Part shown: one piece after another, positions 48,601 through 59,240 of the stretch | Position numbering within the stretch: position 1 is the first letter of the stretch | Layout: each line of letters begins with the position of its first letter | Origin: Limnanthes douglasii subsp. nivea | Lineage: Eukaryota; Streptophyta; Magnoliopsida; Brassicales; Limnanthaceae | NCBI GenBank assembly: GCA_036936605.1 | Contig: JAUPFV010000004.1 | Coordinates: 134,921,473-134,985,472, forward strand | Direction: 5' to 3' | Length of the DNA stretch: 64,000 nucleotides | Position numbers and translations under genes: made by a program | The notes under the pieces: model-generated | What the model saw: only the letters and a program-made list of their open reading frames with translations | Database searches by the model: none | Told to the model about the DNA's origin: nothing

Positions 48601-49541
48601 ATGATATTAGAAGATTTTAGCAACAATTGTCAAAAGAATTTGACATGAAAGACTTGGGTCCAACGAAGAAGATTTTTTGGGCAAATCACAAGACATAAAC
48701 ATAGAATCGTTTTACAGTTATCTTAGTCAGAGTACATCAATCGCGTTTTGAAGAGATTTAACATGGGTGATGCCAAGCCAGTTAGTACACCATTGGCAGG
48801 TTACTTTCATTTATCCAGAGATCAATCCCCTCAGACGGAGGAAGAAAAAACTTCATGGCTAAGGTTCGTTACGCCTCAGTTATTAGGAGTTCGATGTATA
48901 CAATGGTATGTACGAGACCATACATTAGTCATGCAATGGGAGTTGAGAGTAGGTTTATGTCAAACTAAGGGAAAATTTATTGGGAAGCTGTTAAATGGAT
49001 TTTGAGGTACCTACTAGGCACCACAAAAAAATACTTGTACTTTGGTAAGGGTGAGTTCAAGGTCCACTAGTTATATATTTACATTTAGACCTATAATTGT
49101 TAGTTGGATGTCAAAGTTACAGACAATTGTCACCCCATCAACTACACAAACTGAGTATATAGCAGTGACAGAAGCCAATAAAGAGATGATATGGCCTCAA
49201 GGTTTGTTAACCGAGCGGGGATTCAAACAGAAGAAGAACATTCTGTATAGTGATAGTCAGAGTTCAATTCAGTTGGCGAAGAACTCACCATTTCATTCGA
49301 GAACCAAACATATCGGTCTTCGTTATCATTTCATCAGATCTTTATTATAAGATGAGGTATTGGTACTGGAAAAGATCCAAAAAATCAAGAATCTAACGGA
49401 TATGTTGACAAAGATAGCAACCATTGAAAAACTGAAGTTGTGTTCAACTTCAGTTGGTCTGCAAGAGTAACAAGACCAGAAAGATCTGCCGCATAGATCG
49501 AGGTGTAAAGACAGGTTGAAACCAGTCTTCAAGTGGGAGAT

Positions 49542-50195
49542 TATTAGACTCATTAAAAGAGAACTGACGAAGCTTTTAATTTGAGAAGAACAATGAAGAA
49601 ATTTAGTGAGTCACCAATGACTCATTAAGGAGCTTTAATTTCATTAAGGAGAGTTGAAGACGTTTTGAATTTGAAAAGACCATTGAAATAATTTAATGAG
49701 TCATACATTAAGGAGAGTTGATTACAGTAATCGTTTCTTCTCCTCCTTTGTATTAAACTCTATATAAAGCGAATAACTAGTTTTGTGAATGTATCGAAAA
49801 GAAAAAGAAAAAAGAGTCACAAAGTCCTTGCTAATAAAATCGATTTGCAGCAGATCCAGAGACGTAGACACAGTTTGCTGAACTCCGACAATTTGTGTAT
49901 TTGATCTTATTTCTATTTTATATTGTGTTTGATCTTACTTTTGGTTTATTGTGCCAGAAACATAGGCACAATGTTTGATCTTACTATTGGTTTATTGTGT
50001 CGGAGACATATGAACGATGTTTGATCTTACTGCTACATTATTGTGTTTCCCAACAACATCATATTGTTATTATTATTTTTTCACTAATCTGATAATATGA
50101 TCTTTTTGTGTTTATCCCTTACAACTCGGTAACTGATTTTCGATTCAGTTATTGGTGTTCTTCATAGTCAGACATTCTATATAAGACCACTTGAA
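49542..50195 (+). repeat. 3' LTR of the 45-kb copia
   Basis: 654 bp. The first dinucleotide has mutated to TA. It carries an extra internal copy of the 'gtttgatcttact...ttattgtg' phrase compared with the 5' LTR. Confidence 0.8.
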
Positions 50196-51064
50196 GGTAA
50201 GTGGCCCAAGATGTTGCTTGGGTAAGGGAAACAGAAGCTAGTGAGCTAGATCATAATATAATTGGTTGTGGTCCAAAACAAAGCAGAAGAATAAAATCGT
50301 TCTACTAAAAAGGGTTTTTTATTAAAATTAGTCAAGCAGCGTAAATGTTGATGTCTTTATTTTAAAAAGAGATGAAGCGTCCCTAAGTCCGACGAAAAAT
50401 CCAAAGGTTGATCTAGACGTGATGGAAAAAATGAGTATTTGAGAAGTTCAAAAAAAGCTTCGATCCACATATAATTTTGATGAGAAAATGGGAACATATG
50501 TGTTTGGTTCACATAAGGGCACCAAGGCCAAGAATATAAATTTGTGTGAGTTACTATAGGATATAAAAAATATGAAAAAACAGATTACAGAAGAAAAACG
50601 TTTTTAATTTTTTTTTTGATGTTGCATTGTGGTATATCTCCTTTTTTTTGTAAGAGTATAGTATCATGGTTCAATTACAAACTAGATAAAATGTTTTTTA
50701 ATAATAAACAAAATCAAATCACTAAAACAGTATATTTACTAATTGAATAATATTTGTACCATCTTTGACCAATATAATAGTGAACACACGCTAAGTCTTG
50801 CTAGGTCCTCATTCGAAGTAATTTTGTTGATATTCTTGTCATTGATAGTGATATGTGACTCGATGATGAGAAGGGGAGTAAAGTATGACTACAATAACAT
50901 GGTGTGCACGAACGTAGACATGGCGCAATATGCTGGAACTTGAGATGTTTTGCAATGTGAGTAAATTCAAATGGAAGCAACGGGCAGTGATGCTAATTAA
51001 ATAATGAATCCAACAAACTTCCAAACAAGGTTAGGCAGCACTTTCGTATGAGAAAATTCTTGTT
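50196..51064. other. Flank of the 45-kb copia with a coding-like patch
   Basis: No intact gene. Plus-strand patch near 50,440-50,600 (KLRSTYNFDEKMGTYVFGSH, then KGTKAKNINLCEL) looks like decayed protein sequence of unknown family, possibly the continuation of whatever the copia inserted into. Confidence 0.3.
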
Positions 51065-52008
51065 ATGGTGGATCCAGTTTTACGGAGTTCACGGTTGATG
51101 ATGTTCACCATCTTCTTCATCATTTGGTACGGCCACATTAATTCTGATTTTGAAAACTATGGATTCCAAAAAATCCATATAAACGTACTCTCTACGTCAG
51201 AAGTTATTCTCAGGGAAGATTTATGGTGGTTAGGCTATATGTCGATGTTCTTGTTTTCACAGGAAATTATGTGAGAATGTTGGAAGAATTTAAACAGTCA
51301 ATTGTGGCAGTATATATGAGATGAAAAATTAAAGAGAACTTCATCACTTTATTGGCATTGAAAATCATCAATGTGAGAAAATAATTTTTACTTCATAAGA
51401 GAGTTATGCAAAAGAAGTTTTGAAAAAATTCAAGATGTAAGCTTCTATTCCAATCATTACTCCATGCATCGTAGGTCTTAACTTATCTAAAGAAGGTGAC
51501 AGAAAAATTTTCAGTTCATTAATGTTCAAAAGTCTGGTTGAAAATCTTATGTATCTTACTTTGACAAGGCCTAGCACTATTAATGTTATTAGTTAGATAA
51601 GTAGATTTATGGAAAAATCTTATTCTAATAATCGGGAGGCTACCAAAAGAATCTTGCGATACGTGAAATGAACCATTAACTATGAAATCTTTTATGAAGC
51701 TAAGACAAAATTTAATCTCATTGGTTATATAGATAGTGATTTATCAGGAAGCATTTATGATAGCAAAAGCACTTCTGGGTATGTGTTCCCTCTTGGTAGC
51801 GATGCAACTTCATAGAGCTCAAAGAAACAATTAATGATGCTTTCAACTAAGGAAGAAAAATATACTTAGTCTAAATAGAAAGCATGTCAAGTCAGCTATT
51901 TTATTTTGTGACAATAGTTCTACTATTTCAGTCATATAGTGCACAAGTCTTCAAAAGGAATATTTGACAGTTTGGGAATCAAGAGCAAGCTTAATTTAAA
52001 GGAAACAT
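51065..52008 (+). mobile_element. Copia RT/RNase H 3' end
   Basis: Frame-broken copia pol end: LHHFIGIENHQCEKIIFTS, ASIPIITPCIVGLNLSKEGD, SLVENLMYLTLTRPSTINVI, then RNase H GYIDSDLSGSIYDSKSTSGY and SSKKQLMMLSTKEEKY. An internal deletion follows, then the terminal LGIKSKLNLK and a purine tract aaaggaaacat immediately before the LTR at 52,009. It represents the right end of an element whose left part is missing. Confidence 0.75.
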
Positions 52009-52361
52009 TGTTAGGACACAATTAATTAAGCTTGAAATATAATAGTTAATTAATTAATTGGTCAAAATATTTGAACAATATATCAATGTGATTTTGAATA
52101 ATATATATTATTCAATTGAGAATATTATTCAATTTAAGAAGAATATGTTTAATGATTTGATTTTATATTTTTAAGAAAATATTATATTAGTAAAACATAT
52201 TATTCTGTCATTAAAATATGATAATATACTTATACTAATATATATATATATATATATAAAAGATGTATGAAAGAAAGAAATCAAGAAAAGAAAATTTTAA
52301 AAAAAAATTATTCTCTCTAATTGTTTTCTTATTTTCTCAAAATATCCCATTATTTCCTACA
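52009..52361 (+). repeat. Copia LTR shared by two internal regions
   Basis: 353 bp, TGTTAGGACAC...TTTCCTACA. It is preceded by a polypurine tract and RNase H end, and followed by PBS-like attggtagcagatc (52,362-52,375) and gag. It could serve as the 3' LTR of the left piece and the 5' LTR of the right piece. (TA)n at about 52,240-52,258. Confidence 0.7.
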
Positions 52362-52389
52362 ATTGGTAGCAGATCTCTGTTCGATCAAG

Positions 52390-53110
52390 ATGAACAGCAA
52401 ATCCTCATTCTTTTTTTTCCTGAGTTAACTAAAGAGAATTATAACAGATGGAGTATTCATATGGAGGCTCTGCTAGGATCACAAGAAGAATGTGAGATTG
52501 TTGAAAAATACTACAACGAACTAAAATATGTTGAAACAGAAAAATTAACACCAACGCAGAAAGAAGATCTAAGAAAATCAAGAAAGAAAAATCATAAATC
52601 ATTGTTTTGGATATATCAATGAGTTCAATCGTATGAAGTATCTTGGGTAAAATTGCTTGTGCCACTTCAACAAATCAAGCATGAGAAATTTTAGAGAAAT
52701 CATTCAAAAGAGATTATTAGGTAAAAAGAATTCGATTACAAACTCTTACAGGAGAATTTGAAAGTTTATAAAAAATAGAGTCTGAATTAGTTTCTTATTA
52801 CTATTCACAGGTCTTGTCCATTGTCAACCAATTAAAAATAAATGAGAAAACTTTAAATGATATTTGTGTAATTTAAAAATGCTTCATTTTTGGATTCAAA
52901 ATTTGACTATATTGTGGTTACTATTGAAGAATCTAGGAATTTAAACATCATGAAAACTAATGAATTAACGGGCTCATTGAAAGCTCATGAAGAAATATTA
53001 AATAAAAAAGAAAGAAGTAACGTGAAATCCAATACTACATTCGAACTTGTCTCTAAGTGAAAAGAAAGAAGATTTCAAAAATCAGAAGGAAAAATGTTAC
53101 GGGAATAACA
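52390..53110 (+). mobile_element. Copia gag fragment
   Basis: Reads ILFFPELTKENYNRWSIHME, then ALLGSQEECEIVEKYYNEL, LTPTQKEDLRKSRKKNHKSL, FWIYQ and, after stops, VLSIVNQLKINEKTLND and [20 protein letters not shown]. This is the DUF4219-UBN2 capsid pattern (YxxWSIxMxALLGSQxxWEIVExGY). The sequence stops after about 240 codons; no protease or pol follows. Confidence 0.75.
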
Positions 53111-54419
53111 AATTGATTCCAGAGTAGAATTACACGTACAGTCAGAAAAGAGACAATGAAAAAGATCATATCATTCATCTAGAGAATTTCTCTACTTATA
53201 GTCCTCCCAGTTAGTGGGCGGTTACATTCGTATTTAATTCCATTTAATACCCCTATGACACACTAACATCACTTCTCCTATAATTTTGGACAGACTGCTT
53301 AAAAGGTTTTGAATCAAAATTGATAACGCTATTAAATGATGAACGAGGAAATGATTTATTCTCCAATTGTTTGCTTTGACTGAAAACGCATGCCATTCCG
53401 AGATAGTTTGGTTTGATCTGATCTAACCGAGGACCTCTTTTTTTTGTCCTAGTTTGGATTTTGAGCATGATAGGACTCGTGCAGAGTTGCATGTCTCCGA
53501 GCTCGCTCAATCGTTTCTGGTCGCTTTTAGTTGGAGTCTCTTTATCTTCGTTCGAGGTTGGTCAGCTATGCCCAAGCTCGCTATCTATTTAGTTTGAGGT
53601 CGGTCAGTTATGCACGCGTTCGTCCACTGTTTAGTTATTGTGTTATCGGCTTGGTCGGACAACTCATCCCTCGAATTTTCGTTGACTATTTTTCCTTTGT
53701 TTGCTCGTTTGGCTCTTTTACCACTTCTTTCTCTATTATCTCAATCCGAGCTCGTCACTTGCCTTTTCTGTTCGTGCAAATGCTTACTCGGGGGAATCCC
53801 TCCTCGTCAGGCCACCCCCAAGTTTATAAGTTTAGTAATTTTGAAACAAAATTGATGAAACTATAAAATAAATATTACCGTTGGGGAAAGAGTAGGGATG
53901 TAGGATAGGCGCGTCATTATCCCAAGTGACTGTTGGCATCGTTATTCACCAGTTGGACGACACATGTTGATGGTATAACTGTGACGGTTCTAAAACAGCC
54001 GTATTTTGGAAACAACGCCTGGAATTTTAGTATTTGATACATTTTCCAAGTATTTGATGACGTCTTACCAATATATCCCAATATTGTTTCTCTTAGCTTA
54101 TAGAATCATTGTTTGCTGGAAAAAAGGAAAAAATACTCTAAAGTTTTACCGAGTTTTTGGTAAAGCCAAAAGCTGTCAGTTGCTATTCAGTAGTTTATAT
54201 CTGATTTTCGCATCGTAAACCAGGTATGTTATATCTTCTAAGAAATATGAATGGGTGTAGTGTTTCCCTAGAGTTTAGAACCCTAGATTCTAGAGTGGGG
54301 GACTTGTAAATAGGGTATCCCTCAGATATGCAAGTTTACTTCGCGTCGAATCGATTTCCCTCGCCCGCAATAATCGTGCTGATTTATAACCATTCCTCCT
54401 TTCAATCTCAGTAGAAACC
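53111..54419. other. Unassigned; probable Tat 3' LTR region in minus orientation
   Basis: No gene recognised. GC-richer pyrimidine-dense sequence at 53,480-53,830, with ggccacccccaag (a possible minus-strand polypurine tract) near 53,812. Because the antisense ORF of a Tat element begins at 54,420 on plus, the element's 3' LTR should lie here on minus, but its ends could not be fixed. attgtaaata-like TATA remnant near 54,305. Confidence 0.35.
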
Positions 54420-55386
54420 ATGACACCAAAAAAGGCGACGAAGAGGAAGGTAGAAAAAACTGTAAAGCCTGTGTTTGAAGAAATCAATGGCTTGGAGAAT
54501 TATTTATCACAAATAGGCCCAAATACGTTTATCTAGATGCGTATTGGGTGGTTAAACTTAGGAATAGATGTGTCATTCCAGAGAATATAACTATAATAAC
54601 GCCCTTCGTAGGCGAATATCCTTATCATGCTCAAGAAACACAGACGCTTTTTCACGACTTTGTTTGATTAGGGTTTGCATCTGCCACTGCTTGAGTTGAT
54701 TCGCGATTATTTAACGTGTTAGGCATCTGCCCCACCCAGTTATCTGTGAATGGGTGTAGATTGCTACTTAGCGTAGTACTGATCTCGCACTTATTAGGAA
54801 TTGATGTATTCCTAACGGAGCTGTTAGTAACAACAGATGTGACCAAACTTTCCAAAGCTCCTTTCTTATATATCCATTTTAAAAGGATGAAAAAGATTTT
54901 GAAGTCCCTTCGTCAGATATGAATTTCAAGAATTGCTTTGTTTCCGTGTCCGGCAATTGGGAGCATAAAACACCAACTCTGAACCTTCAGTTAGAAAGGA
55001 AATGGAAAGTGAACTGTAAGAATCGTTAGAACTAGCTGAATATTGAATCACTTGGTGAGTCCTTGTTAACACGTAACTTATTAATTTCCCTTTGTGTAGG
55101 TGAAACGGCTAGCCAGAACTGGTGGAGAAAAGAAAGGGCAAAGGATTCCGCAAATCCCTTGATCAAAATTGGAAACCTAGCCTATTCAGCGTGGCAAGAC
55201 GATCCTAAAAAGTTGTTTACGCGGTATATCTATATAAAGTTAGGCTTATGATCCATATTAGAGGTAAAGGTTGCAGCAGACGGGAAAGTGACAATGAGTG
55301 ATGGGGCTGAAGCTACGATGGAGCGGATCAGAGCCTTAATGGAGAAAATGTATCAGTTGAATAACAAAACCATGAGCAAAAAAACA
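54420..55386 (+). pseudogene. Second Tat-type antisense ORF remnant
   Basis: ATG at 54,420 opens MTPKKATKRKVEKTVKPVFE, EINGLENYLSQIG, then a stop. Later patches match the same family as the 41-kb pseudogene: PFVGEYPYHAQETQTLFHDF, FNVLGICPTQLSVNGCRLLL (54,715-54,780), VSGNWEHKTPTLNLQLERKW (about 54,938-55,000), and TMERIRALMEKMYQLNNKTM before the end. Orientation is opposite to the 41-kb copy. Several stops and frameshifts. It ends where a copia integrase fragment begins. Confidence 0.6.
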
Positions 55387-55852
55387 ACTGCAACTTTTTC
55401 ATTCAGATCTTTGTGGTCCAATAACAGTTCCATGTTTCGGAGGTAATTGTTATTTTATATCTTTCAGTGATGATTACTCACGAAACATTTGGGTGTATTG
55501 TGTCAAAGAAAAATCAAAGGCATTTAAAAAATTCAAAGATTTTAAAAACTATATTTTAAAGTATAAGTGGAGAACCTTACTGGTTTAAAAATCATCACCT
55601 TACAGACAGATCGTGGAGGTAAATATTTTTTAACGAATGTGAGAAATATTGCAAACATAGTGGGATTCGACATGAGATGACAGACCGTTATACGCCTCAA
55701 CAAAATAATGTATCTGAAAGAAGGAAAAAAAACAATATTGAAATGGGTAGATGTCTTCTTAAGAAGTAGAGGTTATTAAGAGGTTTTTGAGTTGAAGCTG
55801 TTGTCTGTGCGTTTATCTTATTAATAGATCACCAACAACAAGTTTGGAGAAT
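55387..55852 (+). mobile_element. Copia integrase fragment (copia-1)
   Basis: Reads LFHSDLCGPITVPCFGGNCY, DDYSRNIWVYCVKEKSKAF, then after frameshifts YTPQQNNVSERRKK and an LLNRSPTTSLE-like end. This is the integrase catalytic core with stops. It is cut off at 55,852 by the 5S-rRNA-like sequence. From 55,513 on it belongs to a tandem duplicated block. Confidence 0.7.
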
Positions 55853-55957
55853 TGCATCCCACAAGGTCACCCATCCAAGTACTACTCTCGCCCAATCATG
55901 TTTGACGGTGCACTTTCTGATGGGATCCGGTGCATTAGTGTTGGTATCATCAAATCT
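55853..55957 (-). pseudogene. 5S rRNA-like sequence, copy A
   Basis: Minus strand, 105 nt: GATGATACCAACACTAATGC, ACCGGATCCCATCAGA, then GGGCGAGAGTAGTACTTGGA and TGGGTGACC, clearly plant 5S rRNA. The box A region is altered, box C is intact. The 3' part lacks the usual 'TCCTGGGAAGTCC' segment. A TATA-like ttatatatattg lies about 20-28 bases upstream, where plant 5S genes have TATATA. It could come from a 5S rDNA unit or a Cassandra-type TRIM LTR. Confidence 0.8.
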
Positions 55958-56519
55958 TTTAAGTATTTTACGATCAATATATATAACCCAACACAATCGA
56001 GTTTTCTATTCGAAATCTTGACCATCTTTTCTTATTTTACCCATCAAATAACCGTAATAAACGATCTTATGCGGTCAAATCACAACTATCTTCACATTTG
56101 AAGTTTACAGTTTTGACACAATAATAAGAAAGCTATTTATTAATTTTAAATTTAGGAAACATAATTTTACTTTGCATGAATCACGTTTTTGTTTAATACA
56201 TTTTACGAGAAAAAAATTAAATAAATACAATAAAACATTATATATATATATATATGATAAACGACTGTAAGTGCTATGTTTGAATTTTGAAACTACAAGA
56301 GTCGTGTAATATTTAAGTTATAAATTGGTTTTTGGTTATTATGCTTAGAAAAAGACGTGTTGCATTTCATAGGGCAGTTCTAACAGAAGCTATCATTTCT
56401 ACAATTTTTTTGGGGAGGTCAAGAAATCATTTTCATAAAATAACAAGGTAGACATGCAAGGTATCATTGATGATCTGTCTACCAAGAAATACACTAGAAA
56501 AGGTAAACTCCGCGGGTAT

Positions 56520-57470
56520 ATTTTGTGAATTTCTATGATTGTCCAAAAGTTTAAGGTAATAATAGAAGACTTATTTGAAGAGTGTGTGGTAGAGTTCACT
56601 TTTCGATTCTTACAGCCAACTTTAAAAAACTACCAATCCACTTATAAATACATAGGGGAAAGATAGACGATCAATGAATTGACTTCACATGTTGCTCAAG
56701 AGAAAAAACTATTGAAATAGGTAATGTGAGAAGGGAACATGTTAGCGTCCAATAATGGGATGGAACCTTAGTGAAAATTTTATAACAAAAGACCAGGTAA
56801 TGACCCGACTAAGAAACAAATGTCCAAGTAATTGATGTTTGGTCGATGTATTTTCTCCAAGGAGAAATTACATCCCAAGAAGAATTGTGAGAAACATCAC
56901 GCTTACACGCTAAGAAAATGTAATCTCACATCTTTGGTTCTTTCAAAAATTAATTTAGTTTATGTGGAAAAAAATGATAAATAAGGAGCAAGATGCTAAA
57001 GAGCAGGATGCTAAAGAGCAGGATGCTCAGTGAGGATAAAAAATCATTTGTGACAACAAGCGGGACCTCAAGCCATTTGTTAGCAACTTAAAAAAAATTC
57101 TAGTGGACATTTCTTTTTTTTAGATAATGTAATCTTTGTTCCCACTTTTCGATTTTTTTTATGGATATGTATATTCTTGTCATATGGAAAATAATAAATT
57201 TACATTCTCTTTTAAATTATGTTTTGGTCATGGAAGTTTGATAAAGGAAAGTAATGTGTATTTATTGAATACTGATGATAGTCACAAAATTTCTATGAAT
57301 GCACAACTTGTAGCAAATTAAATTACTAAATCCAAAAAGTCCTAACTGTCGTAAAACAGGTTACGCTGTATAATCAAAGTTATGATAAAGGTTTGTTGGG
57401 TCCCCTATATTACTCTGACTTTGGTACATGTACCGAGTGTATCAGTTGAAATAAATCAAAATTAGATGGG
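56520..57470 (+). mobile_element. Copia gag to GAG-pre-integrase fragment (copia-2), copy A
   Basis: Gag end (NELTSHVAQEKKLLK, then NKRPGNDPTKKQMSK and a knuckle-like KKNCEKHHAY). GAG-pre-integrase FTFSFKLCFGHGSLIKESNV, then YLLNTDDSHKISMNAQLVAN (57,198-57,320). It stops at 57,470, where the duplicated copia-1 integrase resumes. The original continuation is at 59,230 after copy B. Confidence 0.65.
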
Positions 57471-57478
57471 TCTTAGAA

Positions 57479-59240
57479 AAATCAGAGGCATTTAAAAAAT
57501 TCAAAGATTTTTAAGAAAATATTTTAAAGCATAAGTGGAGAACCTTACTGGATTAAAAATCATCACCTTACAGACAGATCGTGGAGATAAATATTTTTTA
57601 ACGAATGTGAGAAATATTGCAAATATAGTGGGATTCAACATGAGATGACAGACCGTTATACGCCTCAACAAAAGAATGTATCTAAAGAAGGAAAAAAACA
57701 ATATTGAAGTGGGTAGATGTCTTCTTAAGAAGTAGAGGTTATTAAAAGGTTTTTGAGTTGAAGCTGTTGTCCGTGTCGTTTATCTTATTAATAGATCACC
57801 AACAACAAGATTGGAGAATTACATCCCACAAGGTCACCCATCCAAGTACTACTCTTGCCCAAGCACGTCTGATGGTGCACCTTCTAATGGGATCCTATGC
57901 ATTAGTGTTGGTATCATCAAATCTTTTAAGTATTTTACGATCAATGTATATAACCTAACACAATCGAGTTTTCTATTCAAAATCCTGACCATCTTTTCTT
58001 ATTTTACCCATCAATACTCGTAATAAACGATCTTATGCGGTCAAATCACAACTATCTTCACATTTGAAGTTTACAGTTTTGACACGGTAATAAGAAAGCT
58101 ATTTATTAATTTTAAATTTAGGAAACATAATTTTACTTTGCATGAATCACGTTTTCATTTAATACACATTACGATAAAAAATTAAAATAAATATAATAAA
58201 ACATTATATATATAATAAACGACTGTAACTGCTATGTTTGAATTTTGAAACTACAAGAGTCGTGTAATATTTAAGTTATAAATTGGTTTTTCGGAATTTC
58301 TATGATTGTTCAAAAGTTTAAGGTAATAATAGAAGACTTATTTGAAGAGTGTGTGGTAGAGTTCACTTTTCGATTCTTACAGCCAACTTTTAAAAACTAC
58401 CGATCCATTTATAAATAGATGGGGGAAAGATAGACGATCAATGAATTGACTTCACATGTTGCTCAAGAGGAAAAACTGTTGGAATAGGTAATGTGAGAAG
58501 GGAACATGTTAGCGTCCAAAAATGGGATGGAACCTTAGTGAAAATTTTATAACAAAAGACCAGGTAATGATTCGACTAAGAAAAAAATGTCCAAAGAATT
58601 GATGTTTGGTCGATGTATTTTGTCCAAAGAGAAATGACATCCCAAGAAGGATTGTGAGAAACATCACGCTTACACGGTAAGAAAATGTAATCTCACATCT
58701 TTGGTTCTTTCAAAAATTAATTGAGTTTATGTGAAAAAGAATAAATGATAAATAAGGAGCAAGATGCTAAAGAGCATGATGCTGAAGTGAGGATAAAAAA
58801 TCATTTGTGACAACAAGCGGGACCTCAAGCCATTTGTTAGCAACTTAAAACATTCTAGTGGACATTTCATTTTTTTTAGATAATGTAATCTTTGTTCCCA
58901 TTGTTCGAATGAATTTGTTTTTATGGATATGTATATTCTTATCATATGGAAAATAATAAATTTACATTCTCTTTTAAATTATTTTTTGGTCATGGAAGTT
59001 TGATAAAGGAAAGTAATGTGTATTTATTGAATACTGATGATAGTCACAAAATTTCTATGAATGCACAACTTGTAGCAAATTAAATTACTAAATCCAAAAA
59101 ATCCTAACTGTGGTAAAACAGGTTACGTTGTATAATCAAAGTTGTGATAAAGGTTTGTTGGGTCCCCTATATTACTCTGACTTTGGTACATGTATCGAGT
59201 GTATCAATTGAAACAAATCAAAATCAGATGGGTCTTAGAA
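57479..59240 (+). repeat. Tandem duplication, copy B (about 1.76 kb)
   Basis: Follows copy A head-to-tail: it restarts at aaaatcagaggcatttaaa and runs to the same 'gatgggtcttaga' end point. It lacks the 190 bp and one 15-bp unit present in copy A. Confidence 0.88.
57821..57924 (-). pseudogene. 5S rRNA-like sequence, copy B
   Basis: Same structure as copy A with independent changes (GATCCCATTAGAAGG; GTGCTTGGGCAAGAGTAGTA). It retains GGATGGGTGACC. The duplicate arose with the 1.9-kb block. Confidence 0.8.

Larger units (their letters stand above)
45002..50195 (+). mobile_element. Ty1/copia element with long LTRs, decayed
   Basis: LTRs 45,002-45,620 and 49,542-50,195 begin T(G/A)TTAGACTCATTAAAAG. 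Both contain repeated gtttgatcttact phrases. GGTAA flanks both ends (44,997-45,001; 50,196-50,200), a probable target duplication. A degraded PBS (gatatcagagc, 45,624-45,634) follows the 5' LTR; the polypurine tract aagtgggagat precedes the 3' LTR. Internal: Gag SSMYEKSSTSNKVHLMRCLF and HLNELNTITTQLSSVEMIF (45,930-46,080); protease WVLDSRASFHV (DSGA changed to DSRA, 46,535); GAG-pre-integrase and integrase NVWHQRLGHMSEKGMKIM, HYFVTLIDDHSRKLWVYFLK, KLRTDNGGEYED (46,915-47,325); [37 protein letters not shown] (48,290-48,420); RNase H TQTEYIAVTEANKEMIWPQ (49,145-49,200). The 'YMLMI' remnant of the YVDD box is disrupted at about 48,565. Many stops. Confidence 0.85.
55513..57478 (+). repeat. Tandem duplication, copy A (about 1.97 kb)
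   Basis: Block containing the copia-1 integrase end, 5S-like sequence and spacer, then copia-2 gag and GAG-pre-integrase. It is repeated immediately downstream with a small percentage of changes. It carries 190 bp (56,336-56,525) that copy B lacks, and three agcaggatgctaaag units (56,987-57,028). Confidence 0.88.

Noticed and set aside
55853..57924. Functional 5S rRNA genes
   Set aside because: Box A is altered and part of the 3' stem is missing in both copies.
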